DNA from: Phaeoceros laevis
Taxonomy: Eukaryota; Anthocerotophyta; Anthocerotopsida; Notothyladales
Length of the DNA stretch: 25,481 nucleotides
NCBI GenBank assembly: GCA_049999765.1
Contig: JBNGIQ010009359.1
Coordinates: 144,298 to 169,778 of the forward strand
Direction: 5' to 3'
Translations under genes and position numbers: made by a program
Notes under the pieces: model-generated
What the model saw: the letters and a program-made list of their open reading frames with translations, nothing else
What the model was told of the DNA's origin: nothing
Database searches by the model: none
Shown: positions 8,210 through 20,596 of the stretch, one piece after another
Layout: every line of letters starts with the position of its first letter
Numbering within the stretch: position 1 is the stretch's first letter

Positions 8210-10035
8210 AGTAGTAGTAGTGAAAGATCTGAAAGATTTGATCGCTGCCATGACAAGAACAACAGTCAGTTGTTCAGCTCAAAACTTTCAATGCTCACAC
8301 GTCCCCGACCCTTAATATAGTCCAGAGATTTTTTACATACCTGAATTTTGAGTAACTACTGCTCTCCTAAGTCTGCTGGGCCGGCACCAGCTGGGAAAAC
8401 TTTTTTTGCAAAATTCATTCAAAATTCATCTCCACACCTTCCTACAGATCTAGAATCTTCTGAGCAGCAAGAATCTCGCCAAGGAGAATCAACTGCAGAG
8501 GAATGGCATGCTAGGCTGAGTCCTGCAATTTAATGTGGAATTCACAGAAAAAGTCCATCAACTAAGTGGAAGCCTAGGTGCCGGTACTGTATTTGCGTCT
8601 TCGATGTCAAATGTATTACAAAGAACACTGTCTATGCAGCATATTCCAGCAAGGCTGATAGGAACTCTGGATTTTTATCCCCTCAGCTCTTTTATCCCAA
8701 CCAACAGCCCAACAGCATGTTAAAGATACAGCAACTTGAGCCTCCATCGCTAACTATGTGTGCTGTGCTTCAATGACCTCAAGCGCTACAGCACTACAAC
8801 TAGGGCTTCTTACCTGAAATGCATAAAGTCGATCCCCAGACAGACAGGCAGCTGGCTAGCACTTCTGCTAATCTTGTTCATCATGTTCCCAAAGTGATAA
8901 AATCGCATGTGTGTGAGGATGGACTCCACCATATGCATGTGTCCAACATGGACTGCCTGCCTAGCATCCATCACTACCTGCATGTATGAATCGTTGGATC
9001 ATATGAACAGGTAGCGATGGATGTTGCAGCGTCCTCGAGGTGCCCCAGGTTGAAATTGGCCGCATGTATACAGGCATGTGTGTCATGTGCAGCTCAGACT
9101 CCTTTTATGTTCTACACGTAAATGACAGGATAGGACGCAAGATCTAGAGTCTGAGGAGCGGAAAGCTATGCAAATATTATCAAGCAGGAAAAAAAGGAGG
9201 CACCTACTACCAAGAGCTGCTGTGCAGAAGTAAGATTTAGAGCTCCCGCAGTCCCGAACCAGCATGGCTAGAGCAATTCGACAAGACAGGAAGGCACACA
9301 CGTGACCCAGGACGGTGGAGGGCAACTATGACAAGACAAATGCGGTCGCTTTACACAGATTGTGCGCGCAGCTCGGAACGAGTGAGGTGCGAGGAACATC
9401 CCGGAAAAACCCGTTTCGTTGTTGTTCATTGTTGGCCACGACGACGCACAGCCTGCGCCTGCGTGAGCTTGTTTTTTAGACTTCATGATACTTCAGGCAA
9501 CAATGTTAGCGCAGACCGGGCTAGCTAACGCACTACGTAAAGTACTACGTGCTAAATTACAAAGGTCTAACAGCACTTGGTGGATAATCCCAATCTTTTC
9601 TCTGTATCATACCCTCTGAAGCTACACTTTTATGAGCTTTCGCTTGTCCTTTCTTCAATATTGTTTCTCATAGCGAAGTGCCACCTTGGTCTTCATGCTC
9701 TTCTTCATACCATTTATGTTGTCATACACAGTATCATACAATGACATTCTTTTTTGTGGACGCATGTGGGTTCACGTGGAGTGCTTTTTCTTGATTGGGT
9801 CAAGCCCTTGGGACTGTAAGTGCAGAATCCTCCCTAAAAGAAACGCCTTAAGGTGGAAACAAGGGCTCTTCCCAACAAAGCAAGTCTTGAGAATCTTGAA
9901 CAGCACTGGAAAGGCAAGTCTTCAGAATCTTGAACAGACTTGAACAGAATTGAAGGGACACAGAGGGCGCAGCCGCTCAACCATCCTTCGTCTTATCATG
10001 AACAAAGCATAAAGAGTATTGCCCATCATGTGGTG
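8210..10035. other. Intergenic, no gene supported
   Basis: No frame here shows recognisable protein pattern. Donor-like minus-strand sites (CAG followed by GTATGT near 8339, and by GTAAG near 8815) hint at remnants of splicing signals, possibly from further upstream parts of the USP duplicate, but I could not align them to the intact gene. Confidence 0.4.
9881..9937. repeat. Short direct repeat, period 34 bp
   Basis: CAAGTCTTGAGAATCTTGAA at 9881 recurs with one mismatch at 9915. ACTTGAACAGA follows in a third, shorter echo. Confidence 0.7.
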
Positions 10036-10158
10036 GAGACCAGATTAGCGTGCAATAGGTCATCATGTGGCCCAGATACCATAATCAACGGTCACATATT
10101 TGACAAGGTTGTCTTTCCTCTTGCATCAAACGACACATGACTGTATCGGCAGTAGCTG

Positions 10159-13068
10159 CTAGGGAGGATCCCTTATGTACACAAAGATGTAGCCTTCCAT
10201 TTCCTTCGTTGCGTTGAAGATATGCTCCGAGGAGACCTGCTCCGACAATAACGGAGTTAGAGAGGATAGGAAGATTTAGGATTTTCAGATGCGTCAAAAG
10301 CTGACACACTTACTGGAGTAACAGCATCGTCGTCACATCGAACCCAGGTGTTTGTGTTGCGGTTGAAGGCATCAGCGATAAAATGCCCACACTCTCCACT
10401 CCCTCCCAGGTGGCTTATCATCGCGTGAAGACGGTAATTAGTTGGAAAAGATGGCGCTGCTCCTGCCCCACTCTCGTCTGCACAAGCAGTATCCATATCC
10501 TGCATCATGAAGGTCATGTGATCAGCTCCACAAGACTCTTTGCATGCCTGAACCCAACTGTGGGGGGCACCACAAAACTGACCATCCATTCTTCCACCAG
10601 GGGCTCGGCCATCCTGTCTTCCACCTGAGGCTCGGCCATCCTGACTTCAACCTGGGGCTCACCCATCCTGTCTTCGACTTGGGGCACGGCCTTGGTACAA
10701 CACCATTTACCTGGAAATACAAGTGGTACTTCCCATCAGATACATGGATACAAGTGAGAGACTGACGTTGACATCCAAGTTAGGATACGAGATACTCAGG
10801 TCCAGACGTACTGCGAGTGCAAAAGTTAAACAGGGGCAAGTGCTCACTCATATCAAGTTGTGCGTTAAACTTGATTGGTGCAGATGACTTGCAACCTAGA
10901 TGCAGTCGCTTCAGATGAAGGATCAAAAGACGTGGCAAACTTGAAAGCCTCTCACAGGATTTAACCGTCGTTGCTTCACATTTTTCGCATTTGTACTCAA
11001 CTGTGGTTTCCTGCAGACCCAATGGCAAACAGATCAGCATCAATTGAAGAACTGCAATAGGAAAGCTTTATGGGTTTGCTGGCGTACATATACCATATAC
11101 CTTAAAGTACAGGTCAAGGAGTAAACTTAAGTCCTGGTTACCCACTGGACCTTCGCTGCTGCTGAACACATCAATAATAAAAAGTCCAAATGACAATGTT
11201 TCCGAGCACCCCAGGGTAGCTAAAGCATAGAAACGGGAGTCAGCAAGTTCCTGAGAACGATGGAATCGACATGGTTCGCTGCACTGGCAAAAGTGGCATG
11301 TACCTCTCCCCAGAACTTTCTGGCATTCCCAGAGTGAAGTGAAGGTATGGCTCGTCTCTATGAGATGTCTTGGAACAGTTTGTGCACTGCAGAGTATTTC
11401 TTACAGTACACCTGAGAAATTCCAAAAATCCTTTCTTAGCACAGCCGGGTAACTTGCTAACCATTCAGCAAGCAAACGACAAAGGCACGAACCCGAAGTT
11501 CTCCTCGATGGGGCATCTTTGCTGATCTTCGCAGGTGGTGGTCTCATCCCCAGTTCGAACAGTAGGGGCTGGCAATGGGCGGACTTCATTTTGGACTTGA
11601 TCGAGAAGGTAGACCAAGAACTCGTGTGCATCCTGATGTCAGAATATTTCAAGTCTGTCATTGTAAGTATAGCTGCAGAATAACACTCTGTTGAAGTCAC
11701 ATCCGATGTACTTACTTCTTGTGAGGAGTCAACAAATCGCTCTTGACGGCTTGCAAAAACCTTCTTTAATTGAATAGGATTTACTGGTCCTCGACTGGAA
11801 TTGCACTCCAGCTCCTTCAAAACAGTTTGGAGAGTGACTAGTACGCTGTTTTCACTGGCCGGTGCAGAAACCTTCGAGCACGCCGTCTCCAGGTCTACTT
11901 TGAAGCTATCCAAACTGTGGAGCATCTGCAGCACGGCATTGATATAGCATGTATTTCCAAGGTTCCTCAACCTGCCAGGAACAATTAGGTCAGTTTGTTC
12001 ACTCCCTTCAACCCTCCACAAATGAAAGCAGTGCAGGCATGAACTTACCCTCGAACACATCGTTGTGGAGATGACTCAGCTGACACCTTGCCCTCCTCCT
12101 GCAACCTGTTCCCGAGAACACAGAAACGAGTGTCAGAATGGGGACGAAGTTGAAGTGGTCCAAAGCGCGCCTGACAGCTCAACCGCTTACATACCGAGGA
12201 GAAGACCACCATCCGGAAGTGGTATCCTGATTTTCAGTCTCATTCCATGACAAGTGGTCCTCAACTGTGACAGCCGGAAACAACTCAAGTGCCCTTGGGG
12301 GGGATTCCTTTTCAGGGCTAGCTCCAAGTGAGCTCCTTCGCCATTCCTTGGCCTGTCCATCATATCTGTTGCCATGCACTAGTGTCAGTCCATGAGCCAG
12401 AATGGAATAGAGTCAACCGTTCAGTTGGTATAGGGCAGCCACGTACTCAGGGGAGCGCCGTTGGACAGGTGTGTCCGGACCTTCAGAGGGAACATCCTCA
12501 ACGCCTGAGCAACGCACCGGAACTATTGGAGGCGGCTGCAGCCTTGCCCCTGAGAAAGACCCTTCACGGTTGCGAGCTTCTGGTGAGCTCGTGGTTGGTG
12601 GATACTGCGGTTGGTCGAAACTCAAATCGAAGGGGAAATCCTCCTGTTCCTCGTCTTTCCACGCGTAGCCACCTCCGTCTACGGCTAGTCCTCTCAATTC
12701 AACCTGTCCATTGTCTGTCACCGCCGGGGTAGAACCTAGCTCCTGCCGAGCCTTTGCAGCATCTGCACAATCCAGAGCAGTCAACAAGGAAATCCATCGG
12801 ACACTGGTACAAACTGGTGCACGAAAACCAGAGATAAGAATTTCTACCGTTGCTTGCCTTCTCCTTCAGTATCGCAAGTGCGAGTTTGTGGCCGCGGCCT
12901 GCGGACGAATGCAGCTCAGTCAGACACAGTTGCTTCTTCTGGACACTATACCACCCGATACTGGAGACTACAACACAATGACAGCCTTACTTGACTTGTT
13001 CGGATGCATGCAGATTTTTCGGATTGCGGTCTTCGGTGACAGCTTGCCGCCATTGCCTGCAGCACCAT
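10159..13068 (-). CDS. USP-family (C19) ubiquitin-specific protease, USP37-like
   Basis: This cysteine protease removes ubiquitin from proteins. Exons that join in phase: 13068-12996, 12762-12447, 12365-12195, 12105-12049, 11971-11716, 11632-11493, 11411-11304, 11161-11101, 11010-10812, 10710-10583, 10499-10314, 10236-10159 (TAG). They total 1773 nt, 590 residues. The Cys box GLRNLGNTCYINAVLQ puts the catalytic Cys near 214. EDAHEFLVYLLDQVQ follows, then zinc-ribbon pairs CTNC and CEKC, LPRLLILHLKRL, and the His box CGHFIADAF with His near 542. The end GYIFVYIR is typical of the domain. The N-terminal 200 residues are unstructured-looking. Most introns are 77-142 nt. The first exon and its 233-nt intron (donor GTCAAG) are the weakest part: a stronger GTAAGG donor nearby would break the frame. 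Family placement near USP37/26/29 rests on the core motifs. Confidence 0.85.
10580..10695 (-). repeat. 27-bp coding minisatellite in a USP exon
   Basis: Units start at 10594, 10621, 10648 and 10675 on the plus strand, with a partial unit before them. On the coding strand they read as nine-residue acidic repeats (PQVEDRMGE, PQVEVRMAE, PQVEDRMAE, PLVEEWM). They sit between the LHLKRL segment and the His box, a place where USP catalytic domains often carry insertions. Because 27 is a multiple of three, copy number can change without breaking the frame. Confidence 0.8.
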
Positions 13069-15396
13069 TTCCCTGATGTCAAAAAAACCTCGAGCCCCAC
13101 ATCCACATTGCGAGGGGTTTACCCGCCGAGAAGTGCTTACCGCTCCTAGCTGACGTGCGCCTTTGCTGAATGTTGGCAACCGTCATGGCTGGCCCGTGAA
13201 TGTGCAGTCAGCTGTCAGAGTTCAGGATCCGAGGCTGCTCAGGCAGCGTCTCCTGGAGTCCGCCACAACAAGCACCTCTTTAGTTCAAATTCAAGGCAAG
13301 GCCTGGCGGGAAGTAAACACATTCCGGTGTCGATGCTCTTCGCGTTACTGATTTTCACCTCGGGTACTTATGTACAGTAGTATTGCCTAGAAGGATTGTA
13401 GGGTCTAAGCTTTATTGAGGGGCTTTCGACCCCCTCGAGTAGATCAACCCGAGAGAAGTTGGAAGTTCCAAAAGGAACAAGTGCTGCTGTGCGTAAAAAT
13501 GGAGATAAAGCGATAAGGAAAGAAACTACAAAATCATAATCACACTGGCCGAGAACTAGTTGTTTCACCCAATTAAGGAATCGTCAGCCTAGTAACACTA
13601 AAGACTAGAGATAGGTGGCAACATTCACCCTCATATATAGNNNNNNNNNNNNNNNNNNNNNNNNNNNNNNNNNNNNNNNNNNNNNNNNNNNNNNNNNNNN
13701 NNNNNNNNNNNNNNNNNNNNNNNNNNNNNNNNNNNNNNNNGTGTTCTCGTTCGGACTCTTGGTCCTTTACATGTGATGAATGAATGAAAGAATGAAATTA
13801 TATTGTCCTTCGTATAGTCGTGCAAAAAAGGGCGAGGTAAGCCTCCATGAGAAAATAAAGCCTTGATTAAGTTGAACTTAAAAATCAGATAATTAAGACC
13901 ACTTTTTTTGCTCTTGCTGAAAATCCACTAAGGTTTTAAGGGTTTTTCAGCAAATAGTAGGTGAAAAGCTGAAAAGATGAAAATATACATTGTGCAGCAG
14001 CGAAACGCAAAAGGGGTAGCGAGGTACGCACATTTTTTGGCCCATTGGGGTTCTGTCATCATCAACCAATTTATTTATACAACACCATCCATCATTCATC
14101 AAATATAGAGTAGTTGGACCACATTTGGGCATGTTCCTCCCACTGGCATTAGATCGTGCTGGTTTCCGGCAAGTTAATTTGGACTATTATGAAGATTCTT
14201 ACCTTTTTTTAACCGTTTCTTTGACGTTTTTCTTGGTGGATGGGTGTCATTGATAGTGATCTTACAACGCACGTGCTTGCCAGATGCAATCAAGAGGATA
14301 ACTCATGTAGATAGATAAGTTTGAAAAAATTTTATGTGTATTTACCTCGAGTTATTATTCATAGTTTGGAGCACTCCCATTGGCGCTCGCGGGAATCTCG
14401 TGAAAGGAGCACAATCCCAACAATCCTACGATTCTTGAAGGTTTTTTACTTGTATTAGACGCAGTAATCATGGAATGAGACACAAGATTCTTGAAGGTTT
14501 TTTGCTTGTATTAGACGCAGTAATCATGAAATGAGACACAAGTCGAGACAAGGTTGTGCAAAGCAGGCGCAAGTTCTATAATTTTCCAAGATTTTTTTTC
14601 ATGCACTTTACTATTTTTTACGTTATTACTAGCTTCTGTGCCGGAATGTGGTCCCACTACTCTAGTAACTCCTCCACTACGCAAAAGAGGATCATGAATC
14701 CTTACCTCAAGTAAATACATAATATGCTAGATATACAAGGCTTAGTAATATGTTGAATGTTATTATCATTATCCTTATTGTGTTACATACATACCCATAC
14801 CTATATGCATGATTTGATTCTTATTACAAGGTAATGGCAAATTGTGCAGCATGTAGTTGGGTGCTACAGCCCCAAGTTACCCAACCTACAACACTAAGTT
14901 ACTAACAGGTACGCTGGTACAGTGGTACACGTAATAAAGTTTCAATATTTCAAATTTTGATTTTCTAGTTATAAATAATCTGTGTGTGGGGAAAAATAAG
15001 GTGGTTGTGAACTTGTGACCGTAAAGTGGTGTGAAGCGGCCTCATCCTAGGTAACCCTTACGTGACCCTCAAAGAATATGTACCCTTTCAGCGACCCACA
15101 GCCCTCTGCTGCTCGAAACAAGGATCACGAAGGTGAGGATTGCTTTGGGGCGTGAAGGGAGAGCTGGTCCGTGGACCGTGTGGGCTGGACGAAGGCTGCG
15201 GAGGTGGGCAGCAGCCAGCGGCAAGCTAGGATTTTGTCTAGGTCAGGCAACTGTTGTAGATGTCGGCTGCCGCAAATCTGACCTGGGGATTGCAGTTGTT
15301 AGGAAGAAGGGGTAGCGTGAAGTTGGATTCGGAGCAGCGCCTAGTGGGAAGGCAGGCTCCTGAGCACCTCTGCAGGGCGGGGTCGCGACTGGCAGA
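13069..15396. other. Divergent intergenic region between USP and PTB, with a 100-N gap
   Basis: Ns fill 13641-13740, exactly 100, probably a gap of unknown size. 13069-13600 would hold the USP promoter and leader. 13741-15050 is AT-rich and shows no gene. The last 300 bases become GC-rich and are probably the PTB leader; a donor-like GTGAGG follows ACGAAG near 15131, so the leader may contain an intron. An ATG at 15260 opens a frame that runs out of frame across the PTB start to 15499, and would be an upstream ORF if transcribed. Confidence 0.6.
14431..14542. repeat. Direct duplication, period 56 bp
   Basis: ATTCTTGAAGGTTTTTT at 14431 recurs at 14487; both copies end in GAGACACAAG with two differences noticed. 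Non-coding. Confidence 0.9.
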
Positions 15397-18300
15397 ATGT
15401 CGTCCGCATTGGGGCAGCCTCAGTTTCGCTACACCCAGCCGCCGTCGAAGGTTCTCCACGTCCGGAATTTACCTTGGGAGTGCAGTGAGGAAGAGCTGAT
15501 AGAGCTGTGCAAGCCTTTCGGCAAGGTTGTCAACACCAAGGTCAATGTTGGAGCCAACCACAATCAAGCTTTCGTGGAGTTTGTAAGTATATTCTCCCTC
15601 CAGCCAGTTTCTTGGCATGCCTGGAGATCGTAGGGTGGCCTTTAACTAGACCTCGCTGCGATGCTTGGTCTCGCGTTTCCATGGTTTTTGCGGCTGGTCC
15701 TTCGTCCTTCGCTTTTACCAGCTCATCTATGTTCGGCGCAAGCTCTGGATTTGGGCTGCCGCAGCGTGTTCACATGAACTGCTCTTGCTCTACAACCCAC
15801 TCTTGCTGAAGAGTAGTGCTTGCAATACATGATTTGTGGAAACGGCTAGCTGCGCGTACTGAAGCAGCGGTGTGTCATAGCGCCAGCAGCTTCTGACCTG
15901 TAACCCGGGCTGGCTGTTGGTTGGACATTCTGACGGTGATACGAAGAGATGGTGTCGGTAATTGTGTTTTAGTGGTGTTGAGTGTCTTTGATAGTTTTGA
16001 GGTGTGTGCAGGCGGATCTAAATCAGGCAATTGCTATGGTCTCGTACTATGCTTCATCCTCCGAACCAGCACAAGTTCGAGGGAAGACTGTTTATTTGCA
16101 ATATTCCAACAGACAAGAGATTGTGACGAGTAAGAACTCTGGGGATGTCGCCAGCAATGTTCTCCTAGTGACCATTGAGGGTGTTGAGGCCGGCGATGTC
16201 AGCATTGACGTTTTGCATCTGGTGAGTTAAGAGTCTCCTCCGCTTTGAGGTGTTTTATGATGGCAGTCGGAGAGTGGGTTCAGAATTAATACCGTTTCCA
16301 GGTGTGACACCGGATCACTATTCTTCGCATATTCCTCATTATGGTCACTTCCTTGTTGTTGGAGAAGGAGCAGTCTCATTATGGATCTTTATATGGTTTA
16401 TTTTCTGAATTTCAGCTCCTGTACGGGGTTTTGCTTGACGCATGGTTTGTGTTTGACTTAAAGCTACATGGATCAGCAGGTCCATGTGACGGCCACATCC
16501 TCGATGGCAGCCTGCTGCATGGGAGAAAGCGAATGTGTGTTTGTTTCCCTCCCCTTGCATAACCTTGCCTCTGACCCTCCTCCTCCTAACCCTACCACCT
16601 GATGACTTGAGATTGATGTGGACTCATCTCAGTGATCTCTCCTCTTTCGCCCAAAAACCCTAATAGCTTTCATTCCGTTCTTAATACAGAAGCTTTTTGA
16701 TATGCCAGACATGGAGATTTGGACACTTGGCTCCTCCAGGAGACATTCGTCCAGTCATCCAGTTTTAACGCTGATGTCTGGAATAGTGTTTTCGAATTCG
16801 TGTGGTGGGGTTGACTATGAGGCTAGGTTCTTATGTTCTTGTTCTGTCTTCCATGCAGGCACACGTGATTTCATTGTCTGTTTGATGTTTTGCTAGTGCT
16901 TGTTAGGCTATGGACAACTCGGGGCTGTACTGCTAGTTGAAGCAGTGGCTGGTGACATGTGTAGAGATCGATTTGGTTAAGCATGGTAGCATCTGTACAG
17001 GAGTGGATGGGCTGCATGTGTTTGGATATATGTATATGTTGAACTTTTTATGATGTTGTGCTGGATGTTAGTGGGGACACAGCTGGTTTTGAATACAATG
17101 TGCATGGGTAACTAAGATGATTATATGCCCTTACATTATGCAGGTGTTTTCAGCCTTTGGTTTTGTTCACAAAATAGCAACGTTTGAAAAGAGTGCTGGC
17201 TTTCAGGTGAGCAAGTGTACGCACCAGGTTCTTGATATTATGGAAAATGCTTAAGTAGAAGCAGGATTTCAGTACTTTTGATTCCTTTGCATTTGCCTGC
17301 ACTACATTGTGTCGTTCTTCAAGGCTTCGGGACATGTTATATCATAAGTCTGTTTTATAGGTAAAAGTTGTGACTGTACCCCAGGCTCTTGTACAATTTA
17401 GCGACGCCAACACAGCATCATCTGCGAAATCAGCCCTTGAGGGAAGGAGTATTCCAAGGTAACTGTTTTTTGTAGCATCAGTGGATCAGGTGGCCATTAC
17501 TCTCTTAGAGGTTGATTTTTTAACATGCTTGATATGTGATGCAACTGTGTCCTATTTGTGCATCTTTGCCTGTGCCTCCAGGTATCTTCTTCCAGACCAT
17601 GTGGGACCTTGTCACTTGCGAATATCCTTCTCTGCACACAATGACCTGAACGTGAAATTTCAGAGTCATCGCAGCAGGTAATCTTTCTTGAATCAGCAAG
17701 GACTGTTTATTGTGACATAGTCTGTGATGTCCAGTTCTCAGTGGCTCTTGAGTCCAACTATCCAACAAGCCTGATACTACTGTGGGATACACCTCATCTC
17801 CAGGGATTACACGAACCCTTATTTACCTGTTGCTCCATCAGCAATTGACGGCAGTGGCCAGGTTTGCAATTTGGGAAGCAGTCATGTCATGCACGTGTAC
17901 TGACCTTGGGAGGTAGCTTTTGTGTACTGATCATGAACTTTGACTTTTCAGCAATTTGGAATTGGTCCGGATGGCAAGCGAAGGGAGCCTGAGAGCAATG
18001 TATTGCTGGTTTCCATTGAGAACATGCAATATGCTGTAACCATTGACGTCTTGCACACGGTACATGCTGATGTGCTCTTGATGGTTGTGTGGCCCTGTGT
18101 CCTTTCGGTGTTGGTCCTTGTCTCACTTCTGTTTTTTGTGACGCAGGTATTCTCGGCATTTGGCACTGTGCAAAAAATAGCGATATTCGAGAAGAGTGCT
18201 GGTTTTCAAGCTTTAGTTCAGTATCCAGGTATTTTGTGTTATTTTTGGGACTCATGGTTCTTTGACATACTCCTGCGGTAGACAGCATACTCCCTTCATG

Positions 18301-19267
18301 AAAAAGGGAATTGCAGCACTGTTGCAGTGAGCTCTGACGGACTTAATGTCGATGCACTTGGGCTTCACAAACCTGGCACACTTTCCAGATGTACCTACTG
18401 CAGTCACAGCGAAAGAAGCTCTTGAAGGCCACTGCATCTATGATGGAGGCTACTGCAAGCTTCATCTTTCGTACTCCCGACACACTGACCTCAATGTAAA
18501 GGTATTGTTCTTTGGTAAAGTAGAATTGTAGGGTAGGCAGGTTGGCCGCCAGATAGGTTATCACACACCTAAAAAACCTACATCCAAGTATGTGCATGCC
18601 CAAGTACTGACTTTCTAGTGGGTACATGGCTTGGGTCGACTTCATCCAGGTGAACAATGAACGGAGTAGGGATTATACGAATCCAGGGCTTCCAGTCAAC
18701 CAGCCTGCTGTACTGGGCCAACCCCCAACGACTTCAGCTAGTCCAATGTCAGGTGATTCTGTGCAAGTCAACTCAACAACTGTTGCATCCTGCAACGGGA
18801 ACCAATATATGGGGGACACTGTACGATCTCAGAACGATGGGGGTGTAGCCCATCAACAAATGTCATCATGGGAGTATGACCATGCTGCCAAGGCTCAAGC
18901 CGCTGCTAACATCGTTTCTGGTCCTCAGCTAGTGGGACCTATGCCCAGCCAAATGTATATGGGACCCCCACAGACTGGAGGGCAGGCGCCCCAAGGTGGG
19001 CCTCCAGGTCACCACATGAATCAAATGGGAGGTGTGCACGGCCCTCACTATGCAGCTCCTGGTGCCGGCCCGCCTGCTTCACAAATGGGACCTCCACTTG
19101 GTGGCCACATGAATGCAGGCATTTTGCCAAATAGTCCTCATCTCGGTGGTCCTCTTCCTGGGCACTCCATGCCTCCTGGTTACAATCACCAACTCATGCA
19201 CATGCCCCCCTCTGGCCCTGTTATGCAACAATCTCCAGGTGGTGGCCCTTCTGTTTACTATATGTGA
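15397..19267 (+). CDS. PTB: Polypyrimidine tract-binding protein, plant PTB1/2 type
   Basis: This RNA-binding protein controls alternative splicing by binding CU-rich tracts. Ten exons join in phase: 15397-15582, 16012-16221, 17144-17206, 17385-17458, 17582-17677, 17804-17861, 17952-18059, 18147-18228, 18389-18501, 18650-19267. They give 535 residues. The start MSSALGQPQFRYTQPPSKVLH matches the conserved plant N-terminus. RRM1 (about 18-97) has VLHVRNLPW and NQAFVEF; RRM2 (about 112-205) has NVLLVTIEG and IDVLHLVFSAFG; RRM3 (about 244-330) has NVLLVSIENMQYAV and CKLHLSYSRHTDL. A Gly/Pro/Met/Gln/His-rich tail follows and ends PSVYYM, as in Arabidopsis PTBP1/PTBP2 rather than PTBP3. All introns are GT-AG; intron 2 is by far the longest. 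No lesion was seen. Confidence 0.95.
16222..17143 (+). promoter_or_regulatory. PTB intron 2: CU-rich, candidate poison-exon sites
   Basis: At 922 nt this intron is several times longer than most of its neighbours. It contains pyrimidine-rich stretches at about 16548-16602 and 16636-16650, and two good unused acceptors. One is at 16687-16689 (TTCCGTTCTTAATACAG). The other is at 16855-16857 (TTCTGTCTTCCATGCAG); splicing exon 2 onto 16858 would reach an in-frame TGA after eight codons. Plant and animal PTB genes are known to limit their own expression by including or skipping exons that trigger nonsense-mediated decay. A clear downstream donor is lacking, so this remains a candidate. Confidence 0.35.
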
Positions 19268-20082
19268 GACAGCTGACATGGTAACAAGGTGCTTCCATTC
19301 TTTTCTTGGGCTTGAGCTGCCTGATGGCCGAGCAATAGCAGTTGCTCTTAGTAACGTAAGAACAGGCTCATCAGATTGGCTCCATGTGCGGCTCATGACC
19401 GGTGCCTACTAGGTTAATTCATACTGAGCCCTGTTTTGGTTATGATAAGGTAGCTGTTCAGGCTGCGACTATCCAGCCCCTGTACTTGAAGTTCGTGGCC
19501 GGACAGCAACTGGCTGAAGAAGTATGGGGGATGCACTTGGGAATGGAGGGTGACATGGCCCTGATTGCTTTGGAGTGGAAGTTACTAGGAGCGGCTGTGC
19601 TGAGTGGGCATAGTTTTGGTGAATCGTGTAGAGGCTTGCTTCGCTTGTAGATAGCCCGGCCTGGTTTCCGCGTACTAAGGCATTTGATTCCTTGCTGATT
19701 GACTTACCTGATAGCACAAGCATACCAATGACTGACCCATTGTATGTCCGTCTCGAGACCCTGGCTGCTGCCTGTCCAAATTTCTAGCTATCGCTGTGGA
19801 TTAGCTTTTGGTTTTCTCACCCGGCATCAGCTAAGGACCTGTGAAGAATGAGACGGGTGTGCCGTATACACTACTCTTTTACTATTCTCAACTTGGTTAT
19901 GCAATAAAGGATACATGTGGATTATGTTTGCCCTGGAAGTTGCTCAGCAGTGCACTCAAGAATCTTGATACAGCTCTTGTGCATACAAAGAATCATTCTC
20001 CAGAACCCCCCTCTTCGTACCAAATTGCGTATTGCGCTCACAAAACTGCACGCACTTCCAGCGAAGTACAAAGAGAACGAGT
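19268..20082. other. Convergent 3' region of PTB and COX16
   Basis: The PTB stop at 19265-19267 and the COX16 stop at 20083-20085 face each other. An AATAAA on the plus strand at 19903-19908 could be the PTB polyadenylation signal, implying a 3' UTR of about 650 nt. No clear minus-strand signal for COX16 was seen. No other gene is visible. Confidence 0.55.
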
Positions 20083-20596
20083 TCACCCAGAGCGAGGTCT
20101 GGGCACGGGCTTGTACTCGAAGGAGTCCACGTCAAGGTTCACCTTGGTTTTCAGAACCTACAAAAGCAAAAATTCCAAGGTCGGTAAAACTCTGAACGAC
20201 AAACGCAACCGGATTATTAACCTTCCTCGCACAATCAGGCATGCCTTACCTCAAGTTCTTGCTGGAGATCAAGCTTCTTCCTTGGCTGATGCTCGCCAAT
20301 GGGGCCCTCTCGAGACAGCGATCTGGTTGCTTGTATTGCTTCCCACTCCACATTGTCCCGGGTGTCCTTCACCTGCTTCCTGCATGCGCGCAGAGCTGAA
20401 TTTCCATTCCACGTTATGCGACAAAGTAAGGTAAAGCACAAACGCCAGATGCCGCAGCACATCCAGTAAACCTAGACTACCTGCCCTGGTTCATGTAGCC
20501 AATCCCCAGCCAGCCGAGGACCGTAAAGGAGACCAAGGGCACGCCAACGAGCAAGGGGCTTCTGGCGCGCCTCCTGAACCGACTGGCATCAATCAT
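20083..20596 (-). CDS. COX16: Cytochrome c oxidase assembly protein COX16
   Basis: COX16 is a small inner-membrane protein of mitochondria needed to assemble cytochrome c oxidase. Three short exons join in phase: 20596-20481, 20379-20250, 20157-20083 (TGA). They encode 106 residues; introns are 101 and 92 nt with GT-AG borders. Residues 1-13 are Arg-rich (MIDASRFRRRARS). One membrane segment follows at about 14-34 (LLVGVPLVSFTVLGWLGIGY). Then comes a soluble tail with EWEAIQATRSLSREGP, QPRKKLDLQQELE and NLDVDSFEYKPVP. The pattern of EWE-I-TR-LSR-GP, a K-rich stretch, then a short helix and D-YEYK-P is that of plant COX16 proteins, and the length fits. It is easily missed because no exon is long. 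It diverges from RGP and converges on PTB. Confidence 0.88.

Noticed and set aside
11162-11303. Apparent one-base frameshift in USP with a long open frame (RSQELADSRFYALATLG)
   Set aside because: A 142-nt GT-AG intron explains it and gives the short linker expected between the LHFTLGMPE and LLDLYFK segments; the open frame is intronic chance.
11464-11470. Apparent in-frame TGA in USP after ENFGFVPLSFAC
   Set aside because: An 81-nt intron (11492-11412) removes it and keeps phase, joining ENFG to CTVRNTLQC; its size matches neighbouring introns.
15260-15499. Plus-strand frame overlapping the PTB start as a separate gene
   Set aside because: It is out of frame with PTB, low-complexity and unrecognised; at most an upstream ORF in the leader.
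19841-20434. 197-codon plus-strand frame
   Set aside because: It is antisense to COX16 exons and PTB 3' sequence; the minus-strand spliced product is a recognisable protein.
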